Shown here: piece after piece, positions 1-8,618 of the stretch
Position numbering within the stretch: position 1 is the stretch's first letter
Layout: every line of letters begins with the position of its first letter
Source: Anaerolineaceae bacterium
Lineage (GTDB): Bacteria; Chloroflexota; Anaerolineae; Anaerolineales; Anaerolineaceae
NCBI GenBank assembly: GCA_029975475.1
Contig: JARKPB010000008.1
Span: 1,364,001 to 1,428,000, forward strand
Direction of reading: 5' to 3'
Length of the DNA stretch: 64,000 nt
The notes under the pieces: generated by a model
Databases searched by the model: none
What the model saw: only the letters and a program-made list of their open reading frames with translations
What the model was told of the DNA's origin: nothing
Translations under genes and position numbers: made by a program

Positions 1-1099
1 CCGCGTCCAGGCTGCTGACTTCTGCCACATCCCCGACGCGCGTTGAAGTGCCGTGTCCTTCAATCAGGCCCACGCTCTGGGGGGAGATACCGGCGTCCTG
101 CCAGGCGCGGATGATAGCGCGCTGCTGACCGAGCGGGTTTGGCGCAGTGATGCCTTTGCCTTTTCCATCGCTGCTGCCGCCAATGCCGCGAATGACCGCG
201 TAAACCCGATCGCCGTCCCGTTCGGCGTCAGCCAGCCGTTTGAGCAAGAAAACCGCCGCGCCTTCGCCCATCACAAAGCCGTTGGCCCCGTCGGCATACG
301 GGCGCGAACCATCCGGCGAAAGCGCGCCAATTTTGGAAAACTTGACAAACCCTTCCGGGCCGTTGGAACGATCCACCCCGCCGGTCAGAACGGCGTCAAA
401 CTTATTATCCAGCAAACCTTCAACGGCCGCCTGAACCGCCGCCAGAGAAGAGGCGCAGGCAGCGTCGGTAATAAAGTTGGGACCGCTGAAATTGAAAACA
501 TTCGCCACCCGCCCGGCGATGACATTGGCCAGTTCCCCCGGCATGGTGTCCTCGGTAATGGCGGGAATACGCTCGCGCACACCCCTGCGGAATCCATCCA
601 TTAACGCCGCCTGAACAGCCGGGGGCAGACCGGCAAATTCGGGCAGCTGCTGCAAGACAGACTCGTATTCCGGGAGTAAGATACGGATATTGGTGCGGAT
701 GTTGTACTCCCCGCCCATGGCATTTCCGAAGATGACCGCGACGCGCTCGGGGTCAAGCGCGCGGGCTGGATACCCGTAATCATCCAGAACCTGCTTGACC
801 GCGGCGATCGCCCATTTTTGGGCATCATCCATCACCGCCAGTACGCGCGGCGGGATGGGAAAACCAAGTTTCATCGGGTCAAATTGATACCCCTGGACAA
901 AAGCGCCAATTTTTGAGTAGGTTTTATCCACCGCGGCCGGATCGGGGTCGTAGTACAGGGCTGGATTCCAGCGATCCGGGGGGACTTCCTGAATTGAATA
1001 TTTTTTCTGGATCAGATTGTCCCAGAAAGCCGGGACGGAAAATGCATCTGGAAGAATCGCCCCCACCCCGACGATTGCCACTGCCTGGCTTGCTTTCAT
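1..1099 (-). CDS. Type I beta-ketoacyl synthase / PKS-like protein (N-terminal part, cut by window edge)
   Basis: Only the first 366 residues lie in the window; the gene runs off the left edge. The start is ATG at 1099-1097, preceded by a strong AAGGAG ribosome site. The opening [13 protein letters not shown], the nucleophile motif [11 protein letters not shown] (Cys about residue 215) and [11 protein letters not shown] near residue 350, which carries the first catalytic His, identify a condensing-enzyme domain that makes C-C bonds from acyl and malonyl thioesters. The very N-terminal KS and the look of the motifs resemble the first subunit of PUFA-synthase or glycolipid-type iterative synthases (PfaA/HglE-like). 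That subtype is an inference, because no acyltransferase or carrier domain is visible. Confidence 0.85.
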   Translation of the reverse strand, partial: MKASQAVAIVGVGAILPDAFSVPAFWDNLIQKKYSIQEVPPDRWNPALYYDPDPAAVDKTYSKIGAFVQGYQFDPMKLGFPIPPRVLAVMDDAQKWAIAAVKQVLDDYGYPARALDPERVAVIFGNAMGGEYNIRTNIRILLPEYESVLQQLPEFAGLPPAVQAALMDGFRRGVRERIPAITEDTMPGELANVIAGRVANVFNFSGPNFITDAACASSLAAVQAAVEGLLDNKFDAVLTGGVDRSNGPEGFVKFSKIGALSPDGSRPYADGANGFVMGEGAAVFLLKRLADAERDGDRVYAVIRGIGGSSDGKGKGITAPNPLGQQRAIIRAWQDAGISPQSVGLIEGHGTSTRVGDVAEVSSLDA

Positions 1100-1129
1100 A
1101 GAAACCTTCTCCTTCGTTTGTTGGTGTGA

Positions 1130-1178
1130 GCCGGACTGTCCGAGAAAAAGGAACAATAAAACACACCTGCAGTCCGGC
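1130..1178. repeat. 9-bp perfect inverted repeat in the leader of the ketosynthase gene
   Basis: GCCGGACTG (1130-1138) and CAGTCCGGC (1170-1178) are perfect reverse complements separated by 31 bases. They lie 31-79 bases upstream of the leftward ketosynthase start. They could fold in its 5' leader or form a looped operator; no function can be assigned. Confidence 0.4.
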
Positions 1179-1266
1179 AGGCGTTAGAGAGATATTGAGC
1201 TGGGTCAAAATGATTTACAACAAACCGTTAAACATTGCCCTTACAGGCAACTGCCGGCCCCAAAGC

Positions 1267-1296
1267 GTAAGCATCTGGTAAGCATAACCGGCTTAC
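1267..1296. promoter_or_regulatory. Operator-like GTAAGC repeats in the 1100-1417 intergenic region
   Basis: GTAAGCAT occurs twice at an 11-base pitch (1267 and 1278). It is followed by the inverted half-site GCTTAC (1291-1296), giving a dyad GTAAGC-N7-GCTTAC. The cluster is between the divergent ketosynthase and comM genes, far enough from both starts to be a regulator site or part of an upstream promoter. A TATAAC hexamer follows at 1301. Beyond this, the 318-base gap holds only the inverted repeat at 1130-1178 and the comM promoter. Confidence 0.35.
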
Positions 1297-1382
1297 GTAC
1301 TATAACCCGCTTGAGATGAAGGAGTTTCGCAGGTAAAGATACTGATGACGGTATCTGCACCGCGATCCAACCCTGCAGGCGG

Positions 1383-1411
1383 TTGACCGGATGGGCAGGC
1401 TCTACTACACT
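1383..1411 (+). promoter_or_regulatory. Promoter of comM, probably leaderless
   Basis: TTGACC (1383-1388), a 17-base spacer and TACACT (1406-1411) form a good sigma-70-type promoter. The ATG at 1418 is 7 bases after the -10 box, which is where transcription would start. No Shine-Dalgarno sequence precedes it, consistent with a leaderless mRNA. Confidence 0.55.
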
Positions 1412-1417
1412 TATCCT

Positions 1418-2971
1418 ATGCTCGCGCGAATATTTTCCTGCGCCGTGATCGGCCTGGACGGGGTGGTGGTTGAGGTTGAAGTGGATACCGGCCAGGGGCT
1501 GCCAGGCATTGATATTGTCGGGCTGCCGGACGCAGCGGTCGTAGAAAGCCGCCAGCGGGTGCAGACAGCGGTTCGCAACGCCGGGCTGCCCTTTCCGCGC
1601 AAGCGGCTGGTGGTCAACCTGGCGCCGGCTTCGGTGCGTAAAGAAGGACCCGCCTATGATCTGCCGATCGCGCTGGGGGTTTTGGTGATGCAGGAACTGC
1701 TCCCACCCGAAGCAGTGGCCGCGACCATGGTGGTGGGCGAACTATCCCTGGACGGATCGGTCCGCCATGCCCGCGGTGTGCTGTCCGTGGCGGCCGCGGC
1801 GCGCACGAACGGCTTTAAGCGCCTGGTGGTGCCGCGGGTGGACGCTCCGGAAGCGTCGCTGGTGCCGGATATCGAGATCATCCCGGTCGAAAGCCTTTCC
1901 GAACTGGTTCAATACCTGAGCGGAGCGGCGAGAATCCCGGCGCCGAGCGTCCCGGAACCCGGGGATGACCCGGCGCCGGTTCAAACCGATTTTCAGGAGA
2001 TAAAAGGGCAGGAACATGTTAAACGGGCGCTGGAAGTGGCTGCCGCCGGCGGTCACAATGTGCTGATGATCGGCCCACCGGGATCGGGAAAAACTTTGCT
2101 GGCCCGCTCCATGCCGGGGATTTTACCCGCGATGGGAATTGATGAAGCCCTGGAAGTTACCCGGATTTATTCGGTCGCGGACATGCTGCCGCCGGGGGTC
2201 CCGCTGATGCGCATGCGGCCGTTTCGAGCCCCGCACCACACCATCAGCCATGCCGGGCTGGTGGGAGGCGGGAACTGGCCGCACCCCGGAGAAATTTCAC
2301 TGGCGCACCGCGGCGTGCTTTTTCTGGATGAACTGCCCGAGTTCGGCACCCGCGTGCTGGAAGTGCTGCGCCAGCCGCTGGAGGATAAACTGGTCACCAT
2401 CAGCCGCGCGCAGGGATCGCTGACCTTTCCCGCCAACTTTCAACTGATCGCGGCGATGAATCCCTGCCCGTGCGGCTATTACGGGGATCCGAGCAAACCC
2501 TGCACCTGCGCGAGCGCGGCGGTCAGCAAATACCAAAAACGCATCTCCGGACCGGTGCTGGACCGCATTGATATTCATGTGCAGGTGCCGCGGGTGGATT
2601 ATGATAAATTGAGCGAAACGCGCCTGGGCGAACCTTCGGCGGTCATCCGCTCAAGGGTGGAAGCCGCGCGGGCGATTCAGCGCGAGCGCTTTGGCGGGCC
2701 GCAGCCGCTCATCCCTGGAATTGAGAGCCAGAACCGGCTGATGTGCAACGCGGATATGCGCCCTGCGGATCTGCGGACGCACTGCGTACTGGATGAACCG
2801 AGCCGCACCTTGATGCGCGCGGCCATGAGCCAGATGCAGCTTTCCGCGCGGGCTTACCACCGGATTCTCAAGCTGGCGCGCACGATCGCCGATCTGGCAT
2901 GCCAGGAGCGCATTCAAGCCCCCCATCTGGCTGAGGCGCTGCAATACCGGCCGAGGCTGGAGATCCTTTAA
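1418..2971 (+). CDS. comM: ComM/YifB-family AAA+ ATPase (Mg-chelatase-like)
   Basis: The protein has about 517 residues, as usual for the family. The N-terminal LonC/S5-like domain (MLARIFSCAVIGLDG onward) precedes an Mg-chelatase-type AAA+ module with Walker A GPPGSGKT near residues 219-226, and VLFLDELPEF as Walker B. The cysteine-rich CPCGYYGDPSKPCTC stretch is typical of YifB/ComM. In naturally competent bacteria ComM is a helicase that promotes branch migration during integration of transformed DNA; in others the role is unclear. An in-frame ATG at 1391 exists, but it lies within the predicted promoter and adds nine residues not expected in the family, so 1418 is preferred. Confidence 0.92.
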   Translation: MLARIFSCAVIGLDGVVVEVEVDTGQGLPGIDIVGLPDAAVVESRQRVQTAVRNAGLPFPRKRLVVNLAPASVRKEGPAYDLPIALGVLVMQELLPPEAVAATMVVGELSLDGSVRHARGVLSVAAAARTNGFKRLVVPRVDAPEASLVPDIEIIPVESLSELVQYLSGAARIPAPSVPEPGDDPAPVQTDFQEIKGQEHVKRALEVAAAGGHNVLMIGPPGSGKTLLARSMPGILPAMGIDEALEVTRIYSVADMLPPGVPLMRMRPFRAPHHTISHAGLVGGGNWPHPGEISLAHRGVLFLDELPEFGTRVLEVLRQPLEDKLVTISRAQGSLTFPANFQLIAAMNPCPCGYYGDPSKPCTCASAAVSKYQKRISGPVLDRIDIHVQVPRVDYDKLSETRLGEPSAVIRSRVEAARAIQRERFGGPQPLIPGIESQNRLMCNADMRPADLRTHCVLDEPSRTLMRAAMSQMQLSARAYHRILKLARTIADLACQERIQAPHLAEALQYRPRLEIL

Positions 2972-3059
2972 GCAGATGCCTGCTGCCGGGAAGAAAAAAG
3001 GGAATTGATTCGGGAATGAATCTGTTCAATAAGACCGCCGGTAGAAAATCGGGGCGGTG

Positions 3060-3093
3060 AAAGCGCCGGGTTTTGTTGCCCGGCGCTTTTTTT
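3060..3093. terminator. Intrinsic terminator between comM and the ABC permease
   Basis: An 11-bp perfect stem (AAAGCGCCGGG, 3060-3070, with CCCGGCGCTTT, 3079-3089) with an 8-base loop runs into a T tract to 3093. It separates two convergent genes. The A's before the stem are few, so it is best for rightward transcription, but it may serve both directions. Confidence 0.85.
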
Positions 3094-3099
3094 ACAGAA

Positions 3100-3918
3100 T
3101 TACAGCCGCGAGACCAGGGCTTCGCGGCGGAAAAACCGCCGGCCGTACCACAGCAGCCCGGCATCCACCAGCCACAAACCCAGCCCGAGCAGAACCACCA
3201 GGCCGGTGCTGAAGAACATCACCCCGGTCGCCTGGCCGAAGACCAGCAGCAGAATCGGCAGCACGACCATCCCGCCCATTTGGTAGGCATCCTGAAAGCC
3301 CTGAGCGCGGGCAGAGACCAGCACCATCACCGATAAGCCCAGCCCTGCCGCGGCCGGCGCGACCCAGAAGACCATCACCAGCCACATCATGTTGGGGAAG
3401 AACACCGCGCCAACCACCTGCCAGGCGGCCAGATTGACCATCACACTGTAGAGCAGAAAACCAGCCGCAGCGGTGGCCACAGCCGCCAGCCAGGCGGAAA
3501 GCAATTTACCAAGCAGCAATTCTCGATCGCTGGTCGGCGTGTAGAGCAGCGCTTCCAGCGTGCGGCGTTCGCGCTCTCCGGCGATGCTGTCCGCGGCGAT
3601 GACCGATGAGACCATCAGCGGGATGATCAGGAACATCGGCGCGAGCAGATACACCAGGAAGAAGATAACCGTCTTCTGCTCCAGGTTGTACGGGGCCAGT
3701 TCAGCCGTCAGATTCGCGGGCAATTTCGCCAGGAGGGGAGCGATGTCATTCATCGTCGAACCGCCCATGTTGATCGAACCGGGAACCAGCACAGCCAGCC
3801 AGGGCAGCGCCCCGAAGAGGATCAGCGGCACCATCAGGATCGGGATCACCACGCTGCGGTTTTGCGCAACGACTTTCAGGTCTTTCTTGACAATTGCCAT
3901 TAACACGCGCCAGTTCAT
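3100..3918 (-). CDS. ABC-2 type exporter permease
   Basis: The protein has about 272 residues. An N-terminal cytoplasmic segment (MNWRVLMAIVKKDLK) precedes a first membrane span, an extracytoplasmic loop, and five or so further hydrophobic segments. The motif AGERERRTLEALLYTP between spans 2 and 3 is characteristic of ABC-2 (NatB/YhaP-like) permeases. Start ATG 3918 lies one base after the stop of the ATPase gene, with AAGGAG inside that gene's end; a longer reading from 3957 would overlap the ATPase and is less likely. With the ATPase it should form an exporter of unknown substrate. Confidence 0.88.
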   Translation of the reverse strand: MNWRVLMAIVKKDLKVVAQNRSVVIPILMVPLILFGALPWLAVLVPGSINMGGSTMNDIAPLLAKLPANLTAELAPYNLEQKTVIFFLVYLLAPMFLIIPLMVSSVIAADSIAGERERRTLEALLYTPTSDRELLLGKLLSAWLAAVATAAAGFLLYSVMVNLAAWQVVGAVFFPNMMWLVMVFWVAPAAAGLGLSVMVLVSARAQGFQDAYQMGGMVVLPILLLVFGQATGVMFFSTGLVVLLGLGLWLVDAGLLWYGRRFFRREALVSRL

Positions 3919-3919
3919 C

Positions 3920-4864
3920 TTATTGCTCCTTCCCGGCATGCAGCGCGAAATAAACATCTTCTAAGTCCGGTTCTTCCGCGCTCAAGTGATAGACGCGGAT
4001 CCCTTTATTCACCAGCAGACTTAATGTCTGCGGAATGGCTTCCCGCCCTGCGGCGGCGAAGCGCAGACCGCCGTTGGCAAGTTCCGGCTGCCCGTCCACC
4101 AGTGCTCCGGCTGCGGCGAGGATCTCCAGAGCGCTTTCGCGCTGGGCCGGGTCGGTCTCCAGATTGACCATCAGCCGGCGCACATACCGGCTGGCCAGCT
4201 CATGCGGACTGCCAACCGCCACCAACTGCCCGTGTTCCATGACAGCCACGCGGTCGCAGAGGCGCTGGGCTTCCACCAGATTGTGGGTACAGATAAATAC
4301 AGTTCGCTTCTCTTCCCGCGCCAGATGGGTCACCAGGCTGTGCACCTGGCGGGCGGCCATTGGGTCCAACCCCGAGGTGGGCTCGTCCAGGAAGAGAATT
4401 TCCGGCTGATGCAGCAGCGCGCGGGCGAACGCTAGGCGCTGGCGCATCCCGGTGCTGAAAGCGGCGACCCGGTCGTTGGCGCGTTCAGCCAGTTCAAACT
4501 GGGCAAGCAGGCCGCTGACGCGGGTCTTCACCTCGGCGCGGGGAACGCCGTACAGATCCGCGTAAATGGTCAGGTTATCCAGCGCGGTCAGACGGTTGTC
4601 CATCGAGGCGGTTTCGGTAATCACCCCGGTGCGCGCGCGCAGCTGCGGCCCCTGGGTTTGCGGATCAAATCCGAGGACGCGAATCTTGCCCTGATCGGCT
4701 TCCAGGACGCCGTTCACCAGGCGGATGGTGGTGGTCTTACCGGCGCCGTTGTGGCCCAGAAAACCGAAAATCTCCCCGCGGTAGACCTCCAGGGTCAGGT
4801 CCCTGACGGCCTGCACCTCGCCGAAACGGCGGGAAACGTTTTTCAGCTGAATCACAGCTTCCAT
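3920..4864 (-). CDS. ABC transporter ATP-binding protein
   Basis: The protein has 314 residues. Walker A GHNGAGKTT is at residues 37-45, followed by a Q-loop region, the signature FSTGMRQRLA (a variant of LSGGQ common in ABC-2 exporters), Walker B ILFLDEPTSGLD, and a switch His in ICTHN. The C-terminal 90 residues form the DUF4162-like extension seen in drug and Na+ exporters (CcmA/NatA-type). GAGGT precedes ATG 4864 by 8 bases. The permease gene follows at one base distance, so the two are cotranscribed and translationally coupled. Confidence 0.92.
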   Translation of the reverse strand: MEAVIQLKNVSRRFGEVQAVRDLTLEVYRGEIFGFLGHNGAGKTTTIRLVNGVLEADQGKIRVLGFDPQTQGPQLRARTGVITETASMDNRLTALDNLTIYADLYGVPRAEVKTRVSGLLAQFELAERANDRVAAFSTGMRQRLAFARALLHQPEILFLDEPTSGLDPMAARQVHSLVTHLAREEKRTVFICTHNLVEAQRLCDRVAVMEHGQLVAVGSPHELASRYVRRLMVNLETDPAQRESALEILAAAGALVDGQPELANGGLRFAAAGREAIPQTLSLLVNKGIRVYHLSAEEPDLEDVYFALHAGKEQ

Positions 4865-5247
4865 TTTTATTACCTCACATTGTTCTATTCCGCGCGGCTC
4901 GCCGCGGAAAACCCGAAAGCCTATCTGAGAACAGAAAGTCTGATTTTTAGTGGGTACAGGATACTATGGATTCAGCAGACTGCGATTGGCGCAGAGGATA
5001 AATCCAGCCTGAACAAAGGGCCACTGCGCGCCTGCCCATTCGGCCAGGTTCAGGGTTAAGTCTCATCCCAATGCCGGCCGCCTGCTGAACCGTGGAAATG
5101 AGCGCGGGTGGGAGCCGGACCACCCTTCTATTTTTTGCAAAACCGGGGATGTGACCGCATCCTGCGCTCTCCCTGCCAGCGAAATAAGGCGCGGCCGCGG
5201 CGGGAAATGAACGCTTCAGGGCATAGAGGATTCCTGTGCAGACGGGA
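4865..5247. other. 383-bp intergenic stretch upstream of the ABC operon
   Basis: I see no convincing gene here. It must hold the leftward promoter of the ABC operon, but no clean -35/-10 pair stands out. An inverted repeat TTCCGCG-N8-CGCGGAA (4888-4909) lies about 25-45 bases upstream of the ATPase start and could be an operator. A short stem GGGTGG-N8-CCACCC (5106-5125) followed by a T-rich run on the + strand (5126-5136) looks like a weak terminator, but no rightward gene precedes it. Confidence 0.4.
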
Positions 5248-6231
5248 TTAACTGGAAACCGCCGCGTCCATCAAGGAGAGCGTGTCATGCACCTCCAGAC
5301 CGGCGTGCCGCCCGCGGCCAGAAAAAAGTTCCCGCCCGCCGCTGTCGCTCAGGCGCACTTCAACGGCCGCGGAAAGGGTTTCCACCACCCGGCGGCCCAT
5401 ATTCAGGGTGGAGGGACCCAGCAGCAAACCGCCTTCGGCGCGTTCCGCGCGCAGGCGCAGGCGCTTGCCGCCGCCGCTGACCGTCCAGTCCACATGCGTA
5501 TCATGCACCTCGAACTGTTCCACTTTTGCCCCGGTGTAGGTCGCGAAGCGGTGCAGCCTGCCGTTGTGCCATAACCCGATAATAAACCCGCGAAAGGCCC
5601 CGCCCATCCACGGGATGGTGGCGATGGAGGCGGTGATGCACACGCCTGGAACTTCAAAATGATTGCTCTGGAACCAGACCCAGGCTTTCGGGAAAGCCAT
5701 GCCCCAGTCCTTTTCCATATACCCGCGGCCGCCGTCAAAACGAACCGCAGTGCGGTTGTACTGCAGAACGCCGCTGACGGCGTGGTCAAAGCCAAGCACG
5801 CCGTGATAACATTCCATGCGCGGCACCCAGGCGTACCAGCCCATGATGCCGGGGGACAGCAGGCTGACCGGCCAGGCAGTGGGGGTGTGCAGCGCGATCG
5901 TCCCTTTCAGGCTGACATCGCCTTCCGGCAAATCCAACTTCAGGTCGGTGCGGGTAAAACGGTTGGGGCCGACCGCGATATCCAGTTCCCGGCGGGAAGC
6001 CCAGAAGGCTTCATACGGATAGCGGAAATAACTGGACTTTCCGCTGACGCCGTCCAGAGTCTGGACGAAGCAGTGAGCGTCTTCCCCAAGAATCACCCCG
6101 GGGATCACCGCCAGTCTGGTTTTTTCATCAGCGCTGACCAGCTTGTAATACCAGCCTTCAAAAAAAGGCGGCCGGCGGTCGTGGCCGTGATAAATTTCTG
6201 GGTGGAGGGTGGCATATACAAATTGTTTCAT
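5248..6231 (-). CDS. Tocopherol cyclase-like family protein
   Basis: The protein has 327 residues with no signal peptide or membrane span. The N-terminal motif PPFFEGWYYKLV and the later GRGYMEKDWGMAFPKAWVW and MECYHGV are hallmarks of the tocopherol cyclase-like fold (two beta-barrel lipocalin-like halves). Plant VTE1 cyclizes a prenyl-quinol, but many bacteria without tocopherol carry homologues of unknown function, so the enzyme activity should not be assumed here. AAGGAG lies upstream of ATG 6231. It is transcribed alone, toward the ABC operon 383 bases away. Confidence 0.8.
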   Translation of the reverse strand: MKQFVYATLHPEIYHGHDRRPPFFEGWYYKLVSADEKTRLAVIPGVILGEDAHCFVQTLDGVSGKSSYFRYPYEAFWASRRELDIAVGPNRFTRTDLKLDLPEGDVSLKGTIALHTPTAWPVSLLSPGIMGWYAWVPRMECYHGVLGFDHAVSGVLQYNRTAVRFDGGRGYMEKDWGMAFPKAWVWFQSNHFEVPGVCITASIATIPWMGGAFRGFIIGLWHNGRLHRFATYTGAKVEQFEVHDTHVDWTVSGGGKRLRLRAERAEGGLLLGPSTLNMGRRVVETLSAAVEVRLSDSGGRELFSGRGRHAGLEVHDTLSLMDAAVSS

Positions 6232-6347
6232 GTCAGCACTCCTTTGTTATGATTAAACAACAGAAACCAGCAAATGTATCCCGGTTGTACATCATTTAAT
6301 TTTGCTGGATTACAATAAGAACGATTAATAATAAAGGAGCAGCGGCG

Positions 6348-6752
6348 ATGCCTGAGATGATTACCGTTTCAACCCTACTACCAGCGGATCCAGAGACTCT
6401 GTATCACGCCTGGCTGGACAGCGAGATCCACAGCGCGTTTACCGGAAGCCCGGCGGTGATTGACCCCAATCCGGGCGGGCGGTTTACCGCCTGGGACGGC
6501 TACATCAGCGGGTACAACATTGAACTCGTGCCGGGCAAGAAAATCGTGCAGGCATGGCGCACAAGCGATTTTCCGCCGGGCGACCCCGATTCGCTTATCG
6601 AGGTTCAGTTTGTGCCACAAAAGGAAGGGACTTTGCTGTCGATCCGCCACGAGTACATCCCTGACGAACAGGGCGAGGATTATGAGATCGGCTGGTGGCA
6701 ATCGTATTTTGAGCCGATGATCGCTTACTTTTCATCCCTGAACAAACGGTGA
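6348..6752 (+). CDS. SRPBCC / AHSA1-like domain protein
   Basis: A 134-residue protein of the START-like SRPBCC fold. The early segment ADPETLYHAWLDSEIHSAF, the central GGRFTAWDGYISG and PGKKIVQAWR are typical of the activator-of-Hsp90-ATPase homologue 1-like family. These small proteins bind hydrophobic ligands in a helix-grip pocket; the ligand cannot be read from sequence. ATG 6348 follows AAGGAG (6334-6339). A TACAAT hexamer at 6311-6316 is a likely -10 box. Confidence 0.85.
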   Translation: MPEMITVSTLLPADPETLYHAWLDSEIHSAFTGSPAVIDPNPGGRFTAWDGYISGYNIELVPGKKIVQAWRTSDFPPGDPDSLIEVQFVPQKEGTLLSIRHEYIPDEQGEDYEIGWWQSYFEPMIAYFSSLNKR

Positions 6753-6782
6753 GCAGCCCGGCACGCCGGCAGGTCAAAAGCG

Positions 6783-6854
6783 ATTCGCGAGACATTCGCG
6801 CCGTTCGCGCAGGCAGGATCTCCGACCAACCAGCAGGGCGAATCAAGGTCGGAG
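6783..6854. repeat. TTCGCG repeats and a long-range dyad upstream of the histidine kinase
   Basis: TTCGCG occurs three times at 6784, 6795 and 6804. It is followed by the perfect 8-bp inverted repeat CTCCGACC (6820-6827) and GGTCGGAG (6847-6854) with a 19-base loop. No T tract follows, so it is not a normal terminator. It lies 89 bases upstream of the kinase start and may be regulatory. Confidence 0.35.
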
Positions 6855-6942
6855 GGAGGCGGAAATAAGCCTGGCAAACGCCAATAACCCGGCGCGAGTC
6901 GTCCGGGCATTACATCTCTTTGAAGGAACCGAAGGTGCAGGC

Positions 6943-8154
6943 ATGGAAAAGGATCTCAGCCAGACCATACCAGTTGGGATTGAACCGCGCAGCGTCTTGA
7001 AACGGGCTTTTCCCGGCATCCCCGATGAAGAAGCCGAGGAAATGATCCGCGCCGGAGAGGTGCGCACCTATCCCCCCGGTTTCATCCTGACCCATGAAGG
7101 CGAGTTAGAGTACACCTTTTATATACTGTTGCGCGGCCGGGTGGCGGTCAGCAAAGTGATTAATGAAAGCGAAGCCCGGTTGTTAAAACAGCTGGGGCCC
7201 GGCGATTTTTTTGGCGAGATGGCTATCATCCATAATGCTCCGCGGGCAGCCACCATTCAGACCGTCGAAGAATGCGTCGTACTGGAAATTTCCAGGGAGA
7301 TTTTTACCGACTTGATGGAACGCAGCAGCAGCATGTCGCTGGCGATGGTGCGCGAGGTCAGCCGCCGCCTGAGGGAAAACGATGAAATGGCGATCGAAGA
7401 CCTGCGTCTAAAGGCAAAGGAACTGGCCGAAGCCTATCAGCAGCTGGCGGAACAGGAATACGCGCGGCGGGAATTCCTCACCACGATCGCGCATGAACTG
7501 CGCACCCCCCTGATGGCGGCCAACGGCTATATGCAGATCGCGCGGACAGGCATGCTGCAGGGCGAAGGGCTGAAGGGCGCGCTGGAAACGGTTGCCCGCA
7601 ACCTGCAGGAAATCAGCGCGCTGGTCAATGATATTTTATTTCTGCAGGAGATGGATCTGATCCTGCCGGATTTTCAATCCGTGGACCTTGGCGCGGTGGT
7701 CACCGCGGCGGTGGAACCGGTGCGCGGTCGGGCAGACCAGGCCGGCACACCGCTCAGCCTGAGCATCGCTCCAGGCCTTCCGCCGGTTCGCGCGGATGAG
7801 AAAAGCCTGACCCGGGCGATTTCTGCCGTGCTGGACAACGCCATCTAGTTTAGCCCGGAAGGCGGTGAAGTTAAAATTGAAGTCGGCCGAGAGGGAAGCC
7901 GCCTGTTTGTGAGTGTGGAAGATCACGGGGTGGGAATTGACCCGCAGGTAATGGAGCGCATCTTTGAACGCTTCTTTCACACCGATGAAGTCCGCGGCCA
8001 TCTGTTCCGCGGGATCGGGCTGGGATTGTCCATCGCCCGGCAGGTGATCGAAGGCCACCACGGGACAATCACCGTCAGCTCTGTACCCGGCCAGGGGACA
8101 AGGGTGCTGATCAGCCTGCCGGAGGGCGGAGCGGATTCAGGCCAGGGTCAGTAA
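6943..8154 (+). pseudogene. Cyclic-nucleotide-binding sensor histidine kinase interrupted by in-frame TAG
   Basis: Reading one frame from ATG 6943 to TGA-class stop 8154 gives a complete kinase of about 403 codons, broken only by TAG at 7846-7848 (codon 302). Residues 20-140 are a cNMP-binding domain (GEMAIIHNAPRAAT at 91-104). A helical linker leads to HisKA with His184 in IAHELRTPL. The stop falls inside the N box (LDNAI-stop-FSPEGG), where Lys or Arg is usual; AAG to TAG is one base. After it the same frame encodes VEDHGVGID and RGIGLGLSIA, the intact G1 and G2 boxes. A product ending at 301 would lack ATP binding. Whether this is a true nonsense mutation, a read error or read-through cannot be settled here. 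There is no transmembrane segment, so it would be a cytoplasmic sensor. Confidence 0.8.
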
Positions 8155-8562
8155 AATAATTCCCCCAATGGTCATCAGCATTCCGAGGATGGTTTTGAAG
8201 GTCAATGGTTCAGCCCCAAACATCACACCCATCAGAACACCGAAGAGGGGCGAGGTGAAGGCGATTGGCATCACCCTGCCAAGCGGGGCGCCTTTGATGG
8301 CAGCATAAAAACAAAGCATCCCAACCGCCCCAGCTACAATTCCACCGCCAACTATCATATACAGCAGCGCTTTTGGCCCTGCCTGAGGCAGGGTTTTCCA
8401 TTGCTGGTAGCTGACCGCGCCAAGAATGAGAAGGGCGACAGCGGTGCGGATGGTAATACCGAGCTGCGGGCTCAGGTTTCCGAGGATCAACCCTTTTTTT
8501 TCAAAGTACCCGCCAACTCCCCAGGCGATGGCGGTCAAGAGGGCTAATAATTGCGGTTTCAT
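8137..8562 (-). CDS. Small EamA/DMT-family membrane protein
   Basis: The protein has 141 residues with five hydrophobic segments (for example LLALLTAIAWGVGGYF at the N-terminus and a C-terminal ILGMLMTIGGIILLTLA). This is half the size of standard ten-span EamA transporters and matches the single-repeat EamA/EmrE-like drug/metabolite transporters, which act as dimers. GGGAGAA precedes ATG 8562. Its end overlaps the convergent kinase gene by 18 bases. Substrate unknown. Confidence 0.82.
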   Translation of the reverse strand: MKPQLLALLTAIAWGVGGYFEKKGLILGNLSPQLGITIRTAVALLILGAVSYQQWKTLPQAGPKALLYMIVGGGIVAGAVGMLCFYAAIKGAPLGRVMPIAFTSPLFGVLMGVMFGAEPLTFKTILGMLMTIGGIILLTLA

Positions 8563-8618
8563 GGCATTCTCCCTTTTCTGATTTACGTTTTTGAAAGATT
8601 AATAAACAGAAAAAATAC

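Noticed and set aside
5106-5136. Rightward terminator in the 4865-5247 gap
   Set aside because: The stem is only 6 bp and there is no rightward gene upstream to terminate; recorded only as a weak signal.
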